Of a DNA stretch of 51,055 bases, positions 6,888 through 15,582 are shown piece by piece; within the stretch, counting starts at the first letter, position 1, and each line of letters begins with the position of its first letter. The DNA lies in contig JAJQIH010000038.1 of the NCBI GenBank assembly GCA_021199305.1, positions 1 to 51,055 of the forward strand, in the 5' to 3' direction. The position numbers were made by a program, and so were the translations under genes. The notes beneath the pieces were generated by a model. That model saw only the letters and a program-made list of their open reading frames with translations, did not search any database and was not told the DNA's origin. This stretch comes from Ruminococcus sp. (GTDB lineage: Bacteria > Bacillota > Clostridia > Oscillospirales > Ruminococcaceae).

Positions 6888-8315
6888 TTGAATAACGATT
6901 TACTAAAAGGCAAAAAACATATACATTTTATCGGAATAGGCGGCTCTGGTATGTATCCGTTGGCGCAGATTCTTCACTCGCAGGGATATTTTCTGACTGG
7001 CTCCGACAACAACGAAACCGAAACGCTCGAAGCGGTCAGAAAAATGGGGATTCCTGTTTTTATGGGACAGAGAGCTGAAAACGTAGAGGGCGCAGATCTG
7101 GTTGTTTATTCTGCGGCAATTATGAACGACAACCCAGAGCTTATCGCCGCAAGGGGTTCAGGCGCAACAGTAGTTGAGCGCTGCGACCTGCTGGGATATG
7201 TAACGGGCTGCTATGACAACGCCGTTTGTATCAGCGGAACCCACGGCAAGACCACCGCTTCGTCAATGCTCACGCAGATTTTCGTCAAGGCAAATGTAGA
7301 TATTTCCTGCGTTATCGGCGGAAAGCTTCCTATAATCGGCGGCTCCGGAAGGGCAGGAAAGAGCGACATTATGGTTTGCGAGGCCTGCGAATTTGTCGAC
7401 ACATTTTTGCGGCTGTATCCTGACGTTTCGGTAATTTTAAACGTCGACGCCGACCATCTGGAATACTTCAAAACGCTTGACAACATCAAAAAGTCGTTTG
7501 TAAAGTTTGCAAACAACGCTTCAAAGGCGATAATTTATAACGGCGACGACCAGAACACCGTCGAGGTAGTTTTAAAAGCTGAGGACAAGGAAAAAATATC
7601 GTTTGGCTTTGGCGAGCAAAACGACTACGTTGCAAAAATTGTTGAAGTAAAGGGCCTTCGCACAGACTTTGACGTTTACTTTAAAGGCTCGCTCAAGGGC
7701 CGGGCGACAATAAATGTTCCAGGAACTCACAATGTTTTGAACGCTCTTGCCGCAATCGCAAGCGCTGTTTACGAGGGAGTAAGCTGGGAGGATATAGTAA
7801 CCGGACTTGAAAGCTTTACAGGAGCTATCAGGCGGTTTCAGAAGATTGACGAGGTCGGCGGAATAACGATAGTTGACGACTACGCCCACCACCCGGCGGA
7901 GCTTAGCGTTACGCTGAACGCCGCCAAAGCACTTGACTTCAAGAGAATCTGGGCGGTATTTCAGCCGCTTACCTATTCGAGAACCAAAATTCTTCTGAAC
8001 GACTTCAAAGACGCTCTCTCGATAGCTGATATTGCCGTAATTACCGATATTATGGGAAGTCGTGAAAAAAACACGATTGGTATCTATTCGAGGGATTTAG
8101 CTCGTATTATTCCAGACAGCGTATTTTTTGACTGCGACAACGAAACGCAGGACAAACAGACAGCAAAACGCAAAATGGAAAATTTTGCTGAGATAACAGA
8201 TTATATTTGCGACAACGCCCGTCCAGGCGACCTGGTTATAACCTGCGGCTGCGGCGACGTTTACAAGCTCGCAAAGATGCTTGATAAAAAACTGAAGGAG
8301 GTTTACAATGGCTAA
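6888..8315 (+). CDS. murC: UDP-N-acetylmuramate--L-alanine ligase
   Basis: 475 residues. It adds L-alanine to UDP-MurNAc using ATP in cytoplasmic peptidoglycan precursor synthesis. The N-terminal Rossmann segment HFIGIGGSGMYPLAQIL (about 13-29) binds UDP. The central ATPase P-loop is SGTHGKTTASSM (about 115-126), followed by the Mur ligase middle domain and the VDDYAHHPAEL segment of the C-terminal domain. It starts with TTG 6888, supported by AGAGGTAGG upstream. The end overlaps the start of lexA by eight bases, so the two are translationally linked. Confidence 0.95.
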   Translation: MNNDLLKGKKHIHFIGIGGSGMYPLAQILHSQGYFLTGSDNNETETLEAVRKMGIPVFMGQRAENVEGADLVVYSAAIMNDNPELIAARGSGATVVERCDLLGYVTGCYDNAVCISGTHGKTTASSMLTQIFVKANVDISCVIGGKLPIIGGSGRAGKSDIMVCEACEFVDTFLRLYPDVSVILNVDADHLEYFKTLDNIKKSFVKFANNASKAIIYNGDDQNTVEVVLKAEDKEKISFGFGEQNDYVAKIVEVKGLRTDFDVYFKGSLKGRATINVPGTHNVLNALAAIASAVYEGVSWEDIVTGLESFTGAIRRFQKIDEVGGITIVDDYAHHPAELSVTLNAAKALDFKRIWAVFQPLTYSRTKILLNDFKDALSIADIAVITDIMGSREKNTIGIYSRDLARIIPDSVFFDCDNETQDKQTAKRKMENFAEITDYICDNARPGDLVITCGCGDVYKLAKMLDKKLKEVYNG

Positions 8316-8901
8316 AGCGCTGACCGAAAGAGATAAGCAGGTTTTTGAGTACATCAAGGAGCGAATTGAGGACGGCTATGCGCCGACAGTTCGTGAAATT
8401 TGTGCGGCTATCGGACTTAATTCAACCTCCACTGGCTTTCGCTGCATAAACAATCTTGTCGAAGCGGGTCTTTTAGAAAAGTCCGAAAACCAGAACCGAG
8501 CTATAAAGCTTGCGGGAAAAGGCGGCGTAAGAGTTCCTGTTATCGGAACTGTAACTGCTGGCGTTCCGATTACCGCTATTGAAAATGTCACCGACTTTAT
8601 AAGCTTTAAGACAAGCAAGCATTACGACAACCCTCTCTTTGCGCTGAAGGTTCGGGGAGAGAGTATGATTAACGCTGCCATTCTCGACGGCGATACTGTA
8701 ATTGTCGAGCAGCAGCCTGTCGCTTCAAACGGCGACATTGTAGTAGCTCTTATCGACAACACCGACGCTACAGTCAAGACCTTCTACAAGGAAAACGGCC
8801 ACTTCAGACTTCAGCCTGAAAACGACACTATGGAGCCGATAATCGTTGACGAAGTAAAAATCCTCGGCAGGGTTATAGCCGTGATGAGGTATTATGAGTG
8901 A
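8308..8901 (+). CDS. lexA: LexA repressor / S24 autoprotease
   Basis: 197 residues. The winged HTH is at residues about 25-50 (PTVREICAAIGLNSTSTGFR). The autocleavage site is Ala84-Gly85. The catalytic dyad is Ser119 (in RGESM) and Lys157 (in ATVKTF). It represses DNA-damage genes until RecA-stimulated self-cleavage. No clear clostridial SOS box (GAAC-N4-GTTC type) was found in front of murC or lexA by eye. It overlaps murC and precedes the restriction-modification genes by 35 bases without an intervening terminator. Confidence 0.93.
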   Translation: MAKALTERDKQVFEYIKERIEDGYAPTVREICAAIGLNSTSTGFRCINNLVEAGLLEKSENQNRAIKLAGKGGVRVPVIGTVTAGVPITAIENVTDFISFKTSKHYDNPLFALKVRGESMINAAILDGDTVIVEQQPVASNGDIVVALIDNTDATVKTFYKENGHFRLQPENDTMEPIIVDEVKILGRVIAVMRYYE

Positions 8902-8936
8902 GGGTTAAAACACATCTTACGAAAGGAGAGCCTGAA

Positions 8937-9740
8937 ATGATGACAGATGTTATGAATGTATCAATATCTCTGAAAAACGAGAACTGCTTTGATTTTTTGA
9001 AAGAAGTCCGGTCTGATTCTGTTTCGTTGATTTTAATTGACCCACCATACGAGGTTTCGAGAGATACCAATTTTCAATCTGGCGAAGCAACGGGTAAAGA
9101 CACCGATAGATTCAGGGTTTCTATGGATTTCGGCCAATGGGACTATTCGTTTTCTGGATTAGCTGAGGTTGTTTCAGAGTGTTATCGCATTTTGAAAAAA
9201 GGCGGCACTATGATTTGCTTTTATGATTTGTGGAAAATCACAAGCCTGAAAATGTATTTTGACAGAGCTAATTTCAAACAGATCAGATATATCGAGTGGG
9301 TAAAGACAAATCCCGTTCCTCTGAACAGTAAAATAAATTACCTCACAAATTCAAGAGAAATTGCTTTGGTTGGCGTAAAAAGTGGCAAGCCGACCTTCCA
9401 TTCGGAATATGATAACGGTATATATCAATATCCTATTTGCCACGACAAAGGACGCTTCCACCCAACTCAGAAGCCTGTTGCGTTGTTTGAGGATTTAATA
9501 TTAAAGCATTCAAATGAAGGTGATCTGGTTTTAGATTGCTTCAGCGGTTCAGGAACGACAGCTGTTGCCGCATTCAACACAAATCGTAATTTTATTGGCT
9601 GCGAACTGTCAAAAGAATATTTCGATAAATCAATCAGTCGCTTGCGTGATTGTGGCATTGATATTTCCAAGGGAGGTACAACAAATGGACAACGTCAACA
9701 AGATTATTCAGAATATGATTACAAACGGAAAGTCGACTGA
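8937..9740 (+). CDS. DNA methyltransferase, beta class (N6-A or N4-C)
   Basis: 267 residues from ATG 8937. That start is chosen because GAAAGGAG sits eight bases upstream; the frame is open to 8898. Motif IV LILIDPPYEV (about 30) comes before motif I DCFSGSGTTAVAAF (about 200), the order that defines beta-class amino-methyltransferases (N6_N4_Mtase). The catalytic motif is DPPY. The C-terminal HPTQKPVALFEDLI is the usual motif X region. It overlaps the next gene by 56 bases, so methylase and nuclease are coupled. Role inferred: protection of the site cut by the neighbour. Confidence 0.88.
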   Translation: MMTDVMNVSISLKNENCFDFLKEVRSDSVSLILIDPPYEVSRDTNFQSGEATGKDTDRFRVSMDFGQWDYSFSGLAEVVSECYRILKKGGTMICFYDLWKITSLKMYFDRANFKQIRYIEWVKTNPVPLNSKINYLTNSREIALVGVKSGKPTFHSEYDNGIYQYPICHDKGRFHPTQKPVALFEDLILKHSNEGDLVLDCFSGSGTTAVAAFNTNRNFIGCELSKEYFDKSISRLRDCGIDISKGGTTNGQRQQDYSEYDYKRKVD

Positions 9741-10413
9741 AACGGTTTTGAATTATGTTAAAAACAATTGCAAGGACGAGCAGCTTAAGCCTCGGACACT
9801 AGGTATGCTTTTTGAATTGTATGCAGATGTAAAATATGACGAGGATGATCCATCCTCTGGTTTTTCAAGAGTTGTAACCATTGATGAGTTAAAAGATATC
9901 CATCGTGATTTTGTAAGCACCAACGGCAATCAATGGGCAAGAAGTGATGTCAGCTATCTCGGTAGAAAATACATCATAGTAAGGAATAGAAAAAGCGGAA
10001 AAACTTTCTCTGTTAAGCTGGACGGAATAAACAAAAAGTCGCTTAAAAAGAACAGGGAAGTAAGAAAAGACATCAAAGACAAGCTATCCCAGCAAAGATG
10101 TGTGATATTAGATGTCGGCACCAATATACAAATTGACCACAAGGACGGTCATTATGATGATCCAAAAAACCAGGATACCAGCACTCAAAAGGAAAGTGAT
10201 TTTCAACCGCTATCCACAGCGGCAAACGATGCCAAAAGAAGTCATTGCAACAACTGCATTAAAGAGGGAAAGCGTTATGATGCAACCCGATTAGGATATT
10301 CCCAAGCATTTCTTTACGGCGATGAAAATACTAAATCTTGTCAAGGCTGTTATTGGTATGACCCAAAGCTTTTTAACAAGACGATTTCTAAAGATTACAA
10401 AAAAGAAAAATAG
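9685..10413 (+). CDS. Putative type II restriction endonuclease, HNH (beta-beta-alpha-metal)
   Basis: 242 residues from ATG 9685, behind GGGAGG. The C-terminal half has IQIDHKDGHYDD (H of the HNH fold), then DFQPLSTAANDAKRSHCNNC and a second CxxC in SCQGCYWYDP: two Cys pairs typical of zinc-stabilised HNH nucleases. The N-terminal half is lysine-rich and unassigned. Its place directly after, and overlapping, a beta-class methylase supports a restriction role. The recognition site cannot be read from sequence. A strong shared terminator separates it from gpr. Confidence 0.75.
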   Translation: MDNVNKIIQNMITNGKSTETVLNYVKNNCKDEQLKPRTLGMLFELYADVKYDEDDPSSGFSRVVTIDELKDIHRDFVSTNGNQWARSDVSYLGRKYIIVRNRKSGKTFSVKLDGINKKSLKKNREVRKDIKDKLSQQRCVILDVGTNIQIDHKDGHYDDPKNQDTSTQKESDFQPLSTAANDAKRSHCNNCIKEGKRYDATRLGYSQAFLYGDENTKSCQGCYWYDPKLFNKTISKDYKKEK

Positions 10414-10416
10414 CTT

Positions 10417-10452
10417 TATTCCCACCATGCCGCTGGCATGGTGGGAATTTTT
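10417..10452. terminator. Bidirectional terminator between nuclease and gpr
   Basis: ATTCCCACCATGCC and its exact complement flank a three-base loop (GCT), with Ts on the plus side. It lies between convergent genes. Confidence 0.9.
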
Positions 10453-11308
10453 ACTCCACCAACGAGTTTATCTCCTCTAGCGACAAACCTGGGAAAAGGC
10501 ACATATTTACACTTGCAGAAATTAGCTTTGCCGCCCGTGCGATAAGCCTGTCTATGTCCTTTGGCGTTACAAAAAAGTGGTCGAGGTCGCTCTCGCCTTT
10601 TGCTTTGCCGCCCGACAGGCTTTCAGCAATCGTTTGCATATCGACAACGGTTGGCACGCCGATAGAAATTACACGGGTTGAAAGGGTTGAGTGTGAAAGC
10701 TCGGCTCGCTTGTTTAAAACTCCGCTGCCAGGGGTTATTCCTGTGTCGGAAAGCTGTATCGTTTTTGCGAGGTTTACAAGTCTTGCGCAGGCCAGCGAGT
10801 CGATAATTATAACGACCTCGGGAGAAAGCTCCTTTACAACGGCGCCAATAAGCTGAGATGTTTCAATTCCAGTTTTTCCCATAACGCTGGGAGTCAAAAC
10901 GCTGACGCTAGGCATATCGTCGGTTATAAGGTCGGGCGCAAGCGTGTGAATGTGCCTGGTTGCAAAAATGTGGTCGGCGGTAATTACCCCTAAACTGTCG
11001 GGTGTTATTTCTCTGTTTCCAAGCCCCGCTACCAGAACACTTCTGGCGTTTCCTGTCAGGCTTTTAAGCTCGTCGGAGATAATCTTTGCCCGCTCGTAAA
11101 AAAGGTCGCTGTGAACATCAAAGCTGCTTTTTGAGCGAATTGTAATATACCGCCCTCTCGGCTTTGAAATTTCCCGCTCGGCTTTTTCTGTTAAAATTTC
11201 CGTTCTGGTGACGTTTAAGTCAAAAATATTCCTCTCGCTTGTTTTTATACCATTCAATATATTGGGGTTGTCGGTAAGCTCAACCGCTAAATCTGTTCTG
11301 ATCGACAA
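10451..11308 (-). CDS. gpr: Germination protease (GPR endopeptidase)
   Basis: 285 residues. N-terminal IRTDLAVELT resembles the GPR zymogen start. Internal VLVAGLGNREITPDSLG and the conserved DSLACARLVNLAKTIQLSDTGI segment are characteristic of family A25. It degrades small acid-soluble spore proteins during germination, so the organism belongs to a spore-forming lineage. It starts with TTG 11308; AAAAGGA is upstream. A hairpin-T-run (GCTTG/CAAGC, 11345-11360, Ts toward the gene) sits in the leader, downstream of a TATAAT-like element. Confidence 0.93.
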   Translation of the reverse strand: MSIRTDLAVELTDNPNILNGIKTSERNIFDLNVTRTEILTEKAEREISKPRGRYITIRSKSSFDVHSDLFYERAKIISDELKSLTGNARSVLVAGLGNREITPDSLGVITADHIFATRHIHTLAPDLITDDMPSVSVLTPSVMGKTGIETSQLIGAVVKELSPEVVIIIDSLACARLVNLAKTIQLSDTGITPGSGVLNKRAELSHSTLSTRVISIGVPTVVDMQTIAESLSGGKAKGESDLDHFFVTPKDIDRLIARAAKLISASVNMCLFPGLSLEEINSLVE

Positions 11309-11338
11309 AAGCGCATCATTCCTTTTAAAAAAATTGGC

Positions 11339-11360
11339 AAAAAAGCTTGCATTTTCAAGC
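11339..11360 (-). terminator. Hairpin-T-run in the gpr leader
   Basis: GCTTG/CAAGC stem (11360-11356 with 11349-11345 on the minus strand) followed by six Ts. It resembles a small intrinsic terminator between a TGGTATAAT-like -10 and the gpr start. Confidence 0.4.
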
Positions 11361-11493
11361 CGTTTATGTTATTATACCATTTGGTACTTGTTTTATGAAT
11401 CCACCGCATTTCCTCTCAGTCTGCGAGTGGAGCTCACGCAAATGAGTGAAAATTAAGCGAACAATTTCGTGGTAAAATGAGGAGGGAAATATT

Positions 11494-11730
11494 TTGCCGA
11501 ACATCAAATCTGCTAAGAAGAGAGTTAAGGTTATCGAAACCAAGACACTCAGAAACAAGGCGATTAAGTCAGACCTCAAGACAGCTCTTAAAAAGGCTCA
11601 GACAGGTGATGAAGCTGCTGTTAAGGAAGCTATCAAGAAGGTTGACAAGGCTTGCGCAAAGGGTATTTTGCACAAGAACAATGCAGCCAGAAAGAAATCT
11701 CAGCTAATGAAGCTGAATCAGGCTAACTAA
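11494..11730 (+). CDS. rpsT: Ribosomal protein S20
   Basis: 78 residues, Lys-rich, starting [16 protein letters not shown], with the helical core [12 protein letters not shown] and C-terminal [18 protein letters not shown], as in bS20. It binds the 16S rRNA 5-prime domain in 30S assembly. It starts with TTG 11494 behind GAGGAGGG. The strong purine SD on a non-ATG start is in keeping with autoregulated S20 genes. A strong terminator follows. Confidence 0.95.
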   Translation: MPNIKSAKKRVKVIETKTLRNKAIKSDLKTALKKAQTGDEAAVKEAIKKVDKACAKGILHKNNAARKKSQLMKLNQAN

Positions 11731-11750
11731 GAATTTAAATCAGTGTGTAA

Positions 11751-11790
11751 AAAAGACCGAAAGGCTAATGCTTTTCGGTCTTTGTTTTTT
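11751..11790 (+). terminator. Terminator after rpsT
   Basis: AAAGACCGAAA pairs with TTTCGGTCTTT across a nine-base loop, followed by GTTTTTT. Confidence 0.9.
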
Positions 11791-11809
11791 ATTCTTTTTT
11801 GAGAAGAGC

Positions 11810-14476
11810 TTACTCGTCCTCCTCAGCTTCCTCAACGCCGTCCAGCGCTTCGAGGTCTTCTACTGATTCTTCATCAGCCGCTTCATCGGCACTTACCGAG
11901 TCTGCCTCCTGAGCGAACGCTTCCTCATCAGAAATCTGCTCTACTTCGGTGATTTCCTCCTCGTCGTCATGCTCGGCACGAGTAAACGTTACAACGCTTG
12001 CATCGTCGGAAAGTCGCATCAGACGAACTCCGGCAGCATATCGTCCCATAACCCGAACGTCCGCCGCGCGAAGTCTTATTACAACTCCGTCTGACGAAAT
12101 CATAATAATATCGTCGTCCTCGTCAACTACCTTGATTCCACAAACTGCGCCCTTTGCAGCAATCTTCTTTGCGTTGTAGTTCAAAATTCCCATACCGCCT
12201 CTGTTCTGAATGCGGTAGTCTTCAAGTGCCGTTCTTCTTCCATATCCCTTTTCGGTAACGGTCAGAACCGTTGCGCCTTCGCGTACTCTCGCCATTGAAA
12301 CAACGTAATCCTGTCCACGAAGCTTAATAGACCTGACACCGTGCGCCGTTCTCGACATTGCTCTTGCCTGGGATTCCTCAATGCGAATAACTCTGCCCTC
12401 GTGGGTTGCAATCAGAAGCTCGTCGTTGCCGGAGGTCATTCTGACACCCATAATCTCGTCGCCCTCGTCAATTCCGATAGCTCTTAAACCACCCTTGCGA
12501 ACGTGCTTATAGTCGCTGAGTCTTGTACGCTTGATTTTGCCGTTTCTTGTAACCATAACGATATACTTATTCTCGTCCTCAAGCGAATCTGTCTTTATCA
12601 TCTGAGCTATTCTTTCGCCCTCGTCGAGCGACAGCAGATTTACAATATTAGTACCTCTCGACTGCTTTGAACCCTCAGGAACCTCATAGCATTTAAGCTT
12701 GTACATAATTCCCTTATTGGTAATAAACAGAACATAATCGTGAGAAGAGCAGATAAACATTTCCGAAACAACATCGTCCTCACGCTGTTTCATTCCTGTA
12801 ACGCCCCTGCCGCCTCTGTGCTGGGTTTTATAAACCGACACAGGCATTCTCTTGATATATCCCTGATTTGTATAAGTAACTACGCTTTCCTCAACAGGAA
12901 TAAGGTCCTCAATATCAACCTCTCCGCTGACGTTTTCAATCTGAGTGCGGCGTTCGTCGCCAAACTTCTTCTTAAGCTCTTCCGTTTCCTCAAGAATAAT
13001 CTCTAGCACTCTGCTGTGGTTTGCAAGAATATCCTCTAAATCGGCGATTGTAGCCTTCAGCTTTTCAAACTCATCAACAATCTTCTGTCTTTCAAGTCCT
13101 GTAAGTCTGCCGAGCTGCATCTTGACAATCTCGTCCGCCTGAACGTCAGTCAGACCCCTTGTATGCTCTGTAAGCGCGCTGTCGCCGAGCAAAATTGCCA
13201 TATCCTCGTCCTTAAAGCGCTCCATCAGTCTTTCTTTACCTTCGGCTATGGATTTACTTGAGCGCAGGATAGAAATAACCTCGTCGATATTATCAATTGC
13301 CAGGCAATAACCCTGCAGGATATGCGCTCTCGCCTTTGCCTTTTTAAGGTCATACTCGGTTCTCTTCTCGATAATTGAAACCTGGTGGTTAAGGTAATGC
13401 TCAAGCATTTCCTTCAGCGTAAGAACCTTTGGCACGCCGTCAACAAGTGCAAGCATAATTACTCCGACGGTATCCTGAAGCTGGGTATACGAATACAGCT
13501 TATTCAGAACAACCTGAGCCAGAGCATCCTTTTTAAGCTCGATAACGATTCGCATTCCGTTTCTGTCCGACTCATCACGAATATAATGTATACCGTCAAT
13601 TCTCTTATCCTTGACAAGATTAGCGATATTCTCAATAAGTCTTGCCTTATTTACCATATACGGAATTTCGGTAATAACAATCGCTTCTCTGCCTTTAACA
13701 GTTTCAATCGAAGTCTTGCCTCTGAGGATAATCTTTCCTCGACCAGTTCCGTAAGCCGCTCTTATACCCGCTCTTCCCATAATAATTCCGCCTGTCGGGA
13801 AATCAGGGCCCTTTATACTCTCCATAATTTCATCAAGAGTACAATCAGGATTATGAACCAGTGTCTTGAGAGCGTCCACTACCTCGCACAAATTATGCGG
13901 AGGAATATTTGTTGCCATACCAACGGCAATTCCCGTAGCTCCGTTTACAAGCATATTAGGGAATCTCGACGGAAGCACAACAGGTTCCTTCAATCTGTCG
14001 TCGTAGTTTGGCATATACGGAATTGTTTCCTTATCGATATCCGTCAGCATAGACAGCGCAATCTTCGACATTTTAGATTCTGTATAACGGTAAGCAGCCG
14101 GAGGGTCGCCGTCGACTGAACCGAAGTTTCCATGTCCGTCGATAAGCGGATACCTCATCGAAAAGCTCTGCGCAAGACGCACCAATGCGTCATAAACAGA
14201 TGCGTCGCCGTGCGGATGGTACCTACCGAGCACAGAACCTACTGTGTCGGCGCACTTTCTATATGGTTTATCAGGATACAATCCGTTTTCATACATTGTA
14301 TAAAGTATTCTTCTATGAACCGGCTTTAAGCCGTCACGTACATCCGGAAGCGCACGGGAAACAATAACCGCCATTGAATACTGTATAAACGAGGTTTGCA
14401 TCTCGTCTTCAATGTCCTTGACAATTATCTTTTCGTCACCACCGAATGTTGTTATCTGGTTTTCATCATTTGCCAC
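11810..14476 (-). CDS. gyrA: DNA gyrase subunit A
   Basis: 888 residues. The cleavage-religation domain has the active-site tyrosine in AAYRYTE (Tyr131). The C-terminal beta-pinwheel contains the GyrA-box-like QRRGGRG-type stretch (seen as HRGGRGVTG). A ~45-residue very acidic tail ends the protein. It introduces negative supercoils with GyrB. Start is GTG 14476. At the quinolone-contact position equivalent to E. coli Ser83, this protein has Ala92 ([10 protein letters not shown]), with Asp96 retained. It is separated from gyrB by a YcxB-like gene and repeats. Confidence 0.96.
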   Translation of the reverse strand: MANDENQITTFGGDEKIIVKDIEDEMQTSFIQYSMAVIVSRALPDVRDGLKPVHRRILYTMYENGLYPDKPYRKCADTVGSVLGRYHPHGDASVYDALVRLAQSFSMRYPLIDGHGNFGSVDGDPPAAYRYTESKMSKIALSMLTDIDKETIPYMPNYDDRLKEPVVLPSRFPNMLVNGATGIAVGMATNIPPHNLCEVVDALKTLVHNPDCTLDEIMESIKGPDFPTGGIIMGRAGIRAAYGTGRGKIILRGKTSIETVKGREAIVITEIPYMVNKARLIENIANLVKDKRIDGIHYIRDESDRNGMRIVIELKKDALAQVVLNKLYSYTQLQDTVGVIMLALVDGVPKVLTLKEMLEHYLNHQVSIIEKRTEYDLKKAKARAHILQGYCLAIDNIDEVISILRSSKSIAEGKERLMERFKDEDMAILLGDSALTEHTRGLTDVQADEIVKMQLGRLTGLERQKIVDEFEKLKATIADLEDILANHSRVLEIILEETEELKKKFGDERRTQIENVSGEVDIEDLIPVEESVVTYTNQGYIKRMPVSVYKTQHRGGRGVTGMKQREDDVVSEMFICSSHDYVLFITNKGIMYKLKCYEVPEGSKQSRGTNIVNLLSLDEGERIAQMIKTDSLEDENKYIVMVTRNGKIKRTRLSDYKHVRKGGLRAIGIDEGDEIMGVRMTSGNDELLIATHEGRVIRIEESQARAMSRTAHGVRSIKLRGQDYVVSMARVREGATVLTVTEKGYGRRTALEDYRIQNRGGMGILNYNAKKIAAKGAVCGIKVVDEDDDIIMISSDGVVIRLRAADVRVMGRYAAGVRLMRLSDDASVVTFTRAEHDDEEEITEVEQISDEEAFAQEADSVSADEAADEESVEDLEALDGVEEAEEDE

Positions 14477-14497
14477 AAAATCACTCTCTCTTTACTA

Positions 14498-14730
14498 GGA
14501 TAGAGCTGGAACGGACCGCTGTTGTCCGACCTGGCTCTGAGGTTTTTACTACCTGCTGTTTATTTTACTATTTTTTCATTCTATTTTCAAAAGCCTGTTG
14601 TTGATAGAACGTGGCGACTTGTCGCCCAGCGTTAAGCGTAGCTTAATGCGTATCTTAATGCGTTGACATTCTATTTTCACTCTGTAAAATAGGATGGGCA
14701 ACAAGCATTAACGAAGTTTAATGCGTGCCA
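14498..14730 (+). repeat. Composite dispersed repeat, copy A (gyrA leader)
   Basis: Begins GGATAGAGCTGGAAC. From 14603 it reads GATAGAACGTGGCGACTTGT followed by CGCC (hairpin GGCGAC/GTCGCC). It then has units such as GCGTTAAGCGTAGCTTAATG, a TTGACA with TAAAAT 16 bases on, and GCATTAACGAAGTTTAATGC. Read on the minus strand, 14498-14550 can fold as AGAGC/GCTCT enclosing CGGAC/GTCCG. Confidence 0.7.
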
Positions 14731-14743
14731 AGCTATTCCCTCT

Positions 14744-14772
14744 TTATACCACCCCCAACGGGGGTGGTATAA
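14744..14772. repeat. Perfect 13-bp hairpin
   Basis: TTATACCACCCCC and its exact complement around loop AAC, seven bases beyond the stop of the YcxB-like gene. No U-run follows on the minus strand, so it looks more like one of the dispersed short GC hairpins than a classical terminator. Confidence 0.6.
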
Positions 14773-14778
14773 AATTAT

Positions 14779-15435
14779 TTACTTCTTTTTCAACTTCTCT
14801 ACTTCAAAATCGTCGCCAAGCTTACTCTCAAACGTTTTCTTTACAATCTGAATCTGGTAATCCTCCATACAACGCTTTGGTAACACGTAAATAGTATCCT
14901 TCTTCAAAAGCAGCACAAACATCTTCTCTTTTTCGATAATCTTAAGTCCTATATCGTCAAACTGCACCACTCTCGGCGGAATTTTAATCTCCTTGCCCTC
15001 TTCGTCGTACCTTTCGTCCTCAGGCAAAACCGTTTCGATAGAAAACTTATAATCGTAAAGCTTGAAAATATACCTGTCGTCCTCAAGCGGCTTGAGCGAC
15101 TGCATCAGCGTCTTTTTGATTCTGTGAGGATTGTACCAGAAGATAAATATTGCCGCCAGACAAATTACCAATCCGATCCAATAAACAGCATTTTCAGGCT
15201 GAAAAGCAATTCTGATTGCGAAAATAATACCAATCAGCGCAAAAATCACGGTCTTTAAAATATTCTGCTTAAAGACGTACTTTTTCTGAAAAGCAGAAAA
15301 TGCTTCGCCCTCTTCGGTATTTTTTATATCGTACTCAACGATAGCTATGGCGTGCTCCTCCTGGTCGAGCTGCTGCCTGGCTTCGTTTTCGATTTCCATC
15401 ATTTCTTTGGAAACCTTCTTAATATCATCCTTCAT
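14779..15435 (-). CDS. YcxB-like membrane protein
   Basis: 218 residues. A charged N-terminal segment is followed by two membrane helices (roughly residues 55-75 and 80-98). The cytoplasmic C-terminal domain has YDYKFSIETVLPEDE, VVQFDDIGLKIIEKEKMFVL and IYVLPKRCMED, matching the pattern of the YcxB-like family, whose function is unknown. Start 15435 is chosen because AAAGGAG lies just upstream; the in-frame ATG at 15450 overlaps that site. It interrupts the usual adjacency of gyrA and gyrB. Confidence 0.7.
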   Translation of the reverse strand: MKDDIKKVSKEMMEIENEARQQLDQEEHAIAIVEYDIKNTEEGEAFSAFQKKYVFKQNILKTVIFALIGIIFAIRIAFQPENAVYWIGLVICLAAIFIFWYNPHRIKKTLMQSLKPLEDDRYIFKLYDYKFSIETVLPEDERYDEEGKEIKIPPRVVQFDDIGLKIIEKEKMFVLLLKKDTIYVLPKRCMEDYQIQIVKKTFESKLGDDFEVEKLKKK

Positions 15436-15472
15436 TATTGCTCCTTTCAACGAAATAATTATACGATGTCAT

Positions 15473-15542
15473 TCCTCGCCTGCGGCGAGAAATTGACGGT
15501 GTATCTCTGATGGTAACGGCGGTAGCAAGCCACCGCCCTACC
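15473..15542. repeat. Two short GC-rich hairpins in gyrB downstream region
   Basis: A CTCGCC/GGCGAG hairpin at 15475-15491, then GGTAACGGCGGTAGCAAGCC and following CACCGCCCTACC (15512-15542). The second is shared with 17886-17918 and, inverted, with 22909-22940. Confidence 0.6.
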
Positions 15543-15582
15543 AACTGACAATTCGTGTATTTTCTTTTAAAAGGCTTTTAAA

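Larger units (their letters stand above)
14477..14778. other. Repeat-filled gap upstream of gyrA
   Basis: It contains a diverged copy of the ~88-base block, a GATAGAACGTGGCGAC element with GCGTTAA units, and a 13-bp hairpin at 14744-14772. No gene is seen. Confidence 0.65.

Noticed and set aside
10210-10218. CTATCCACA, one mismatch from a canonical DnaA box
   Set aside because: It is a single site inside the nuclease coding sequence, far from the origin gap, and explained by codons.
13385-14119. 244-codon plus-strand frame opposite gyrA
   Set aside because: Shadow of gyrA; no SD and no motif.
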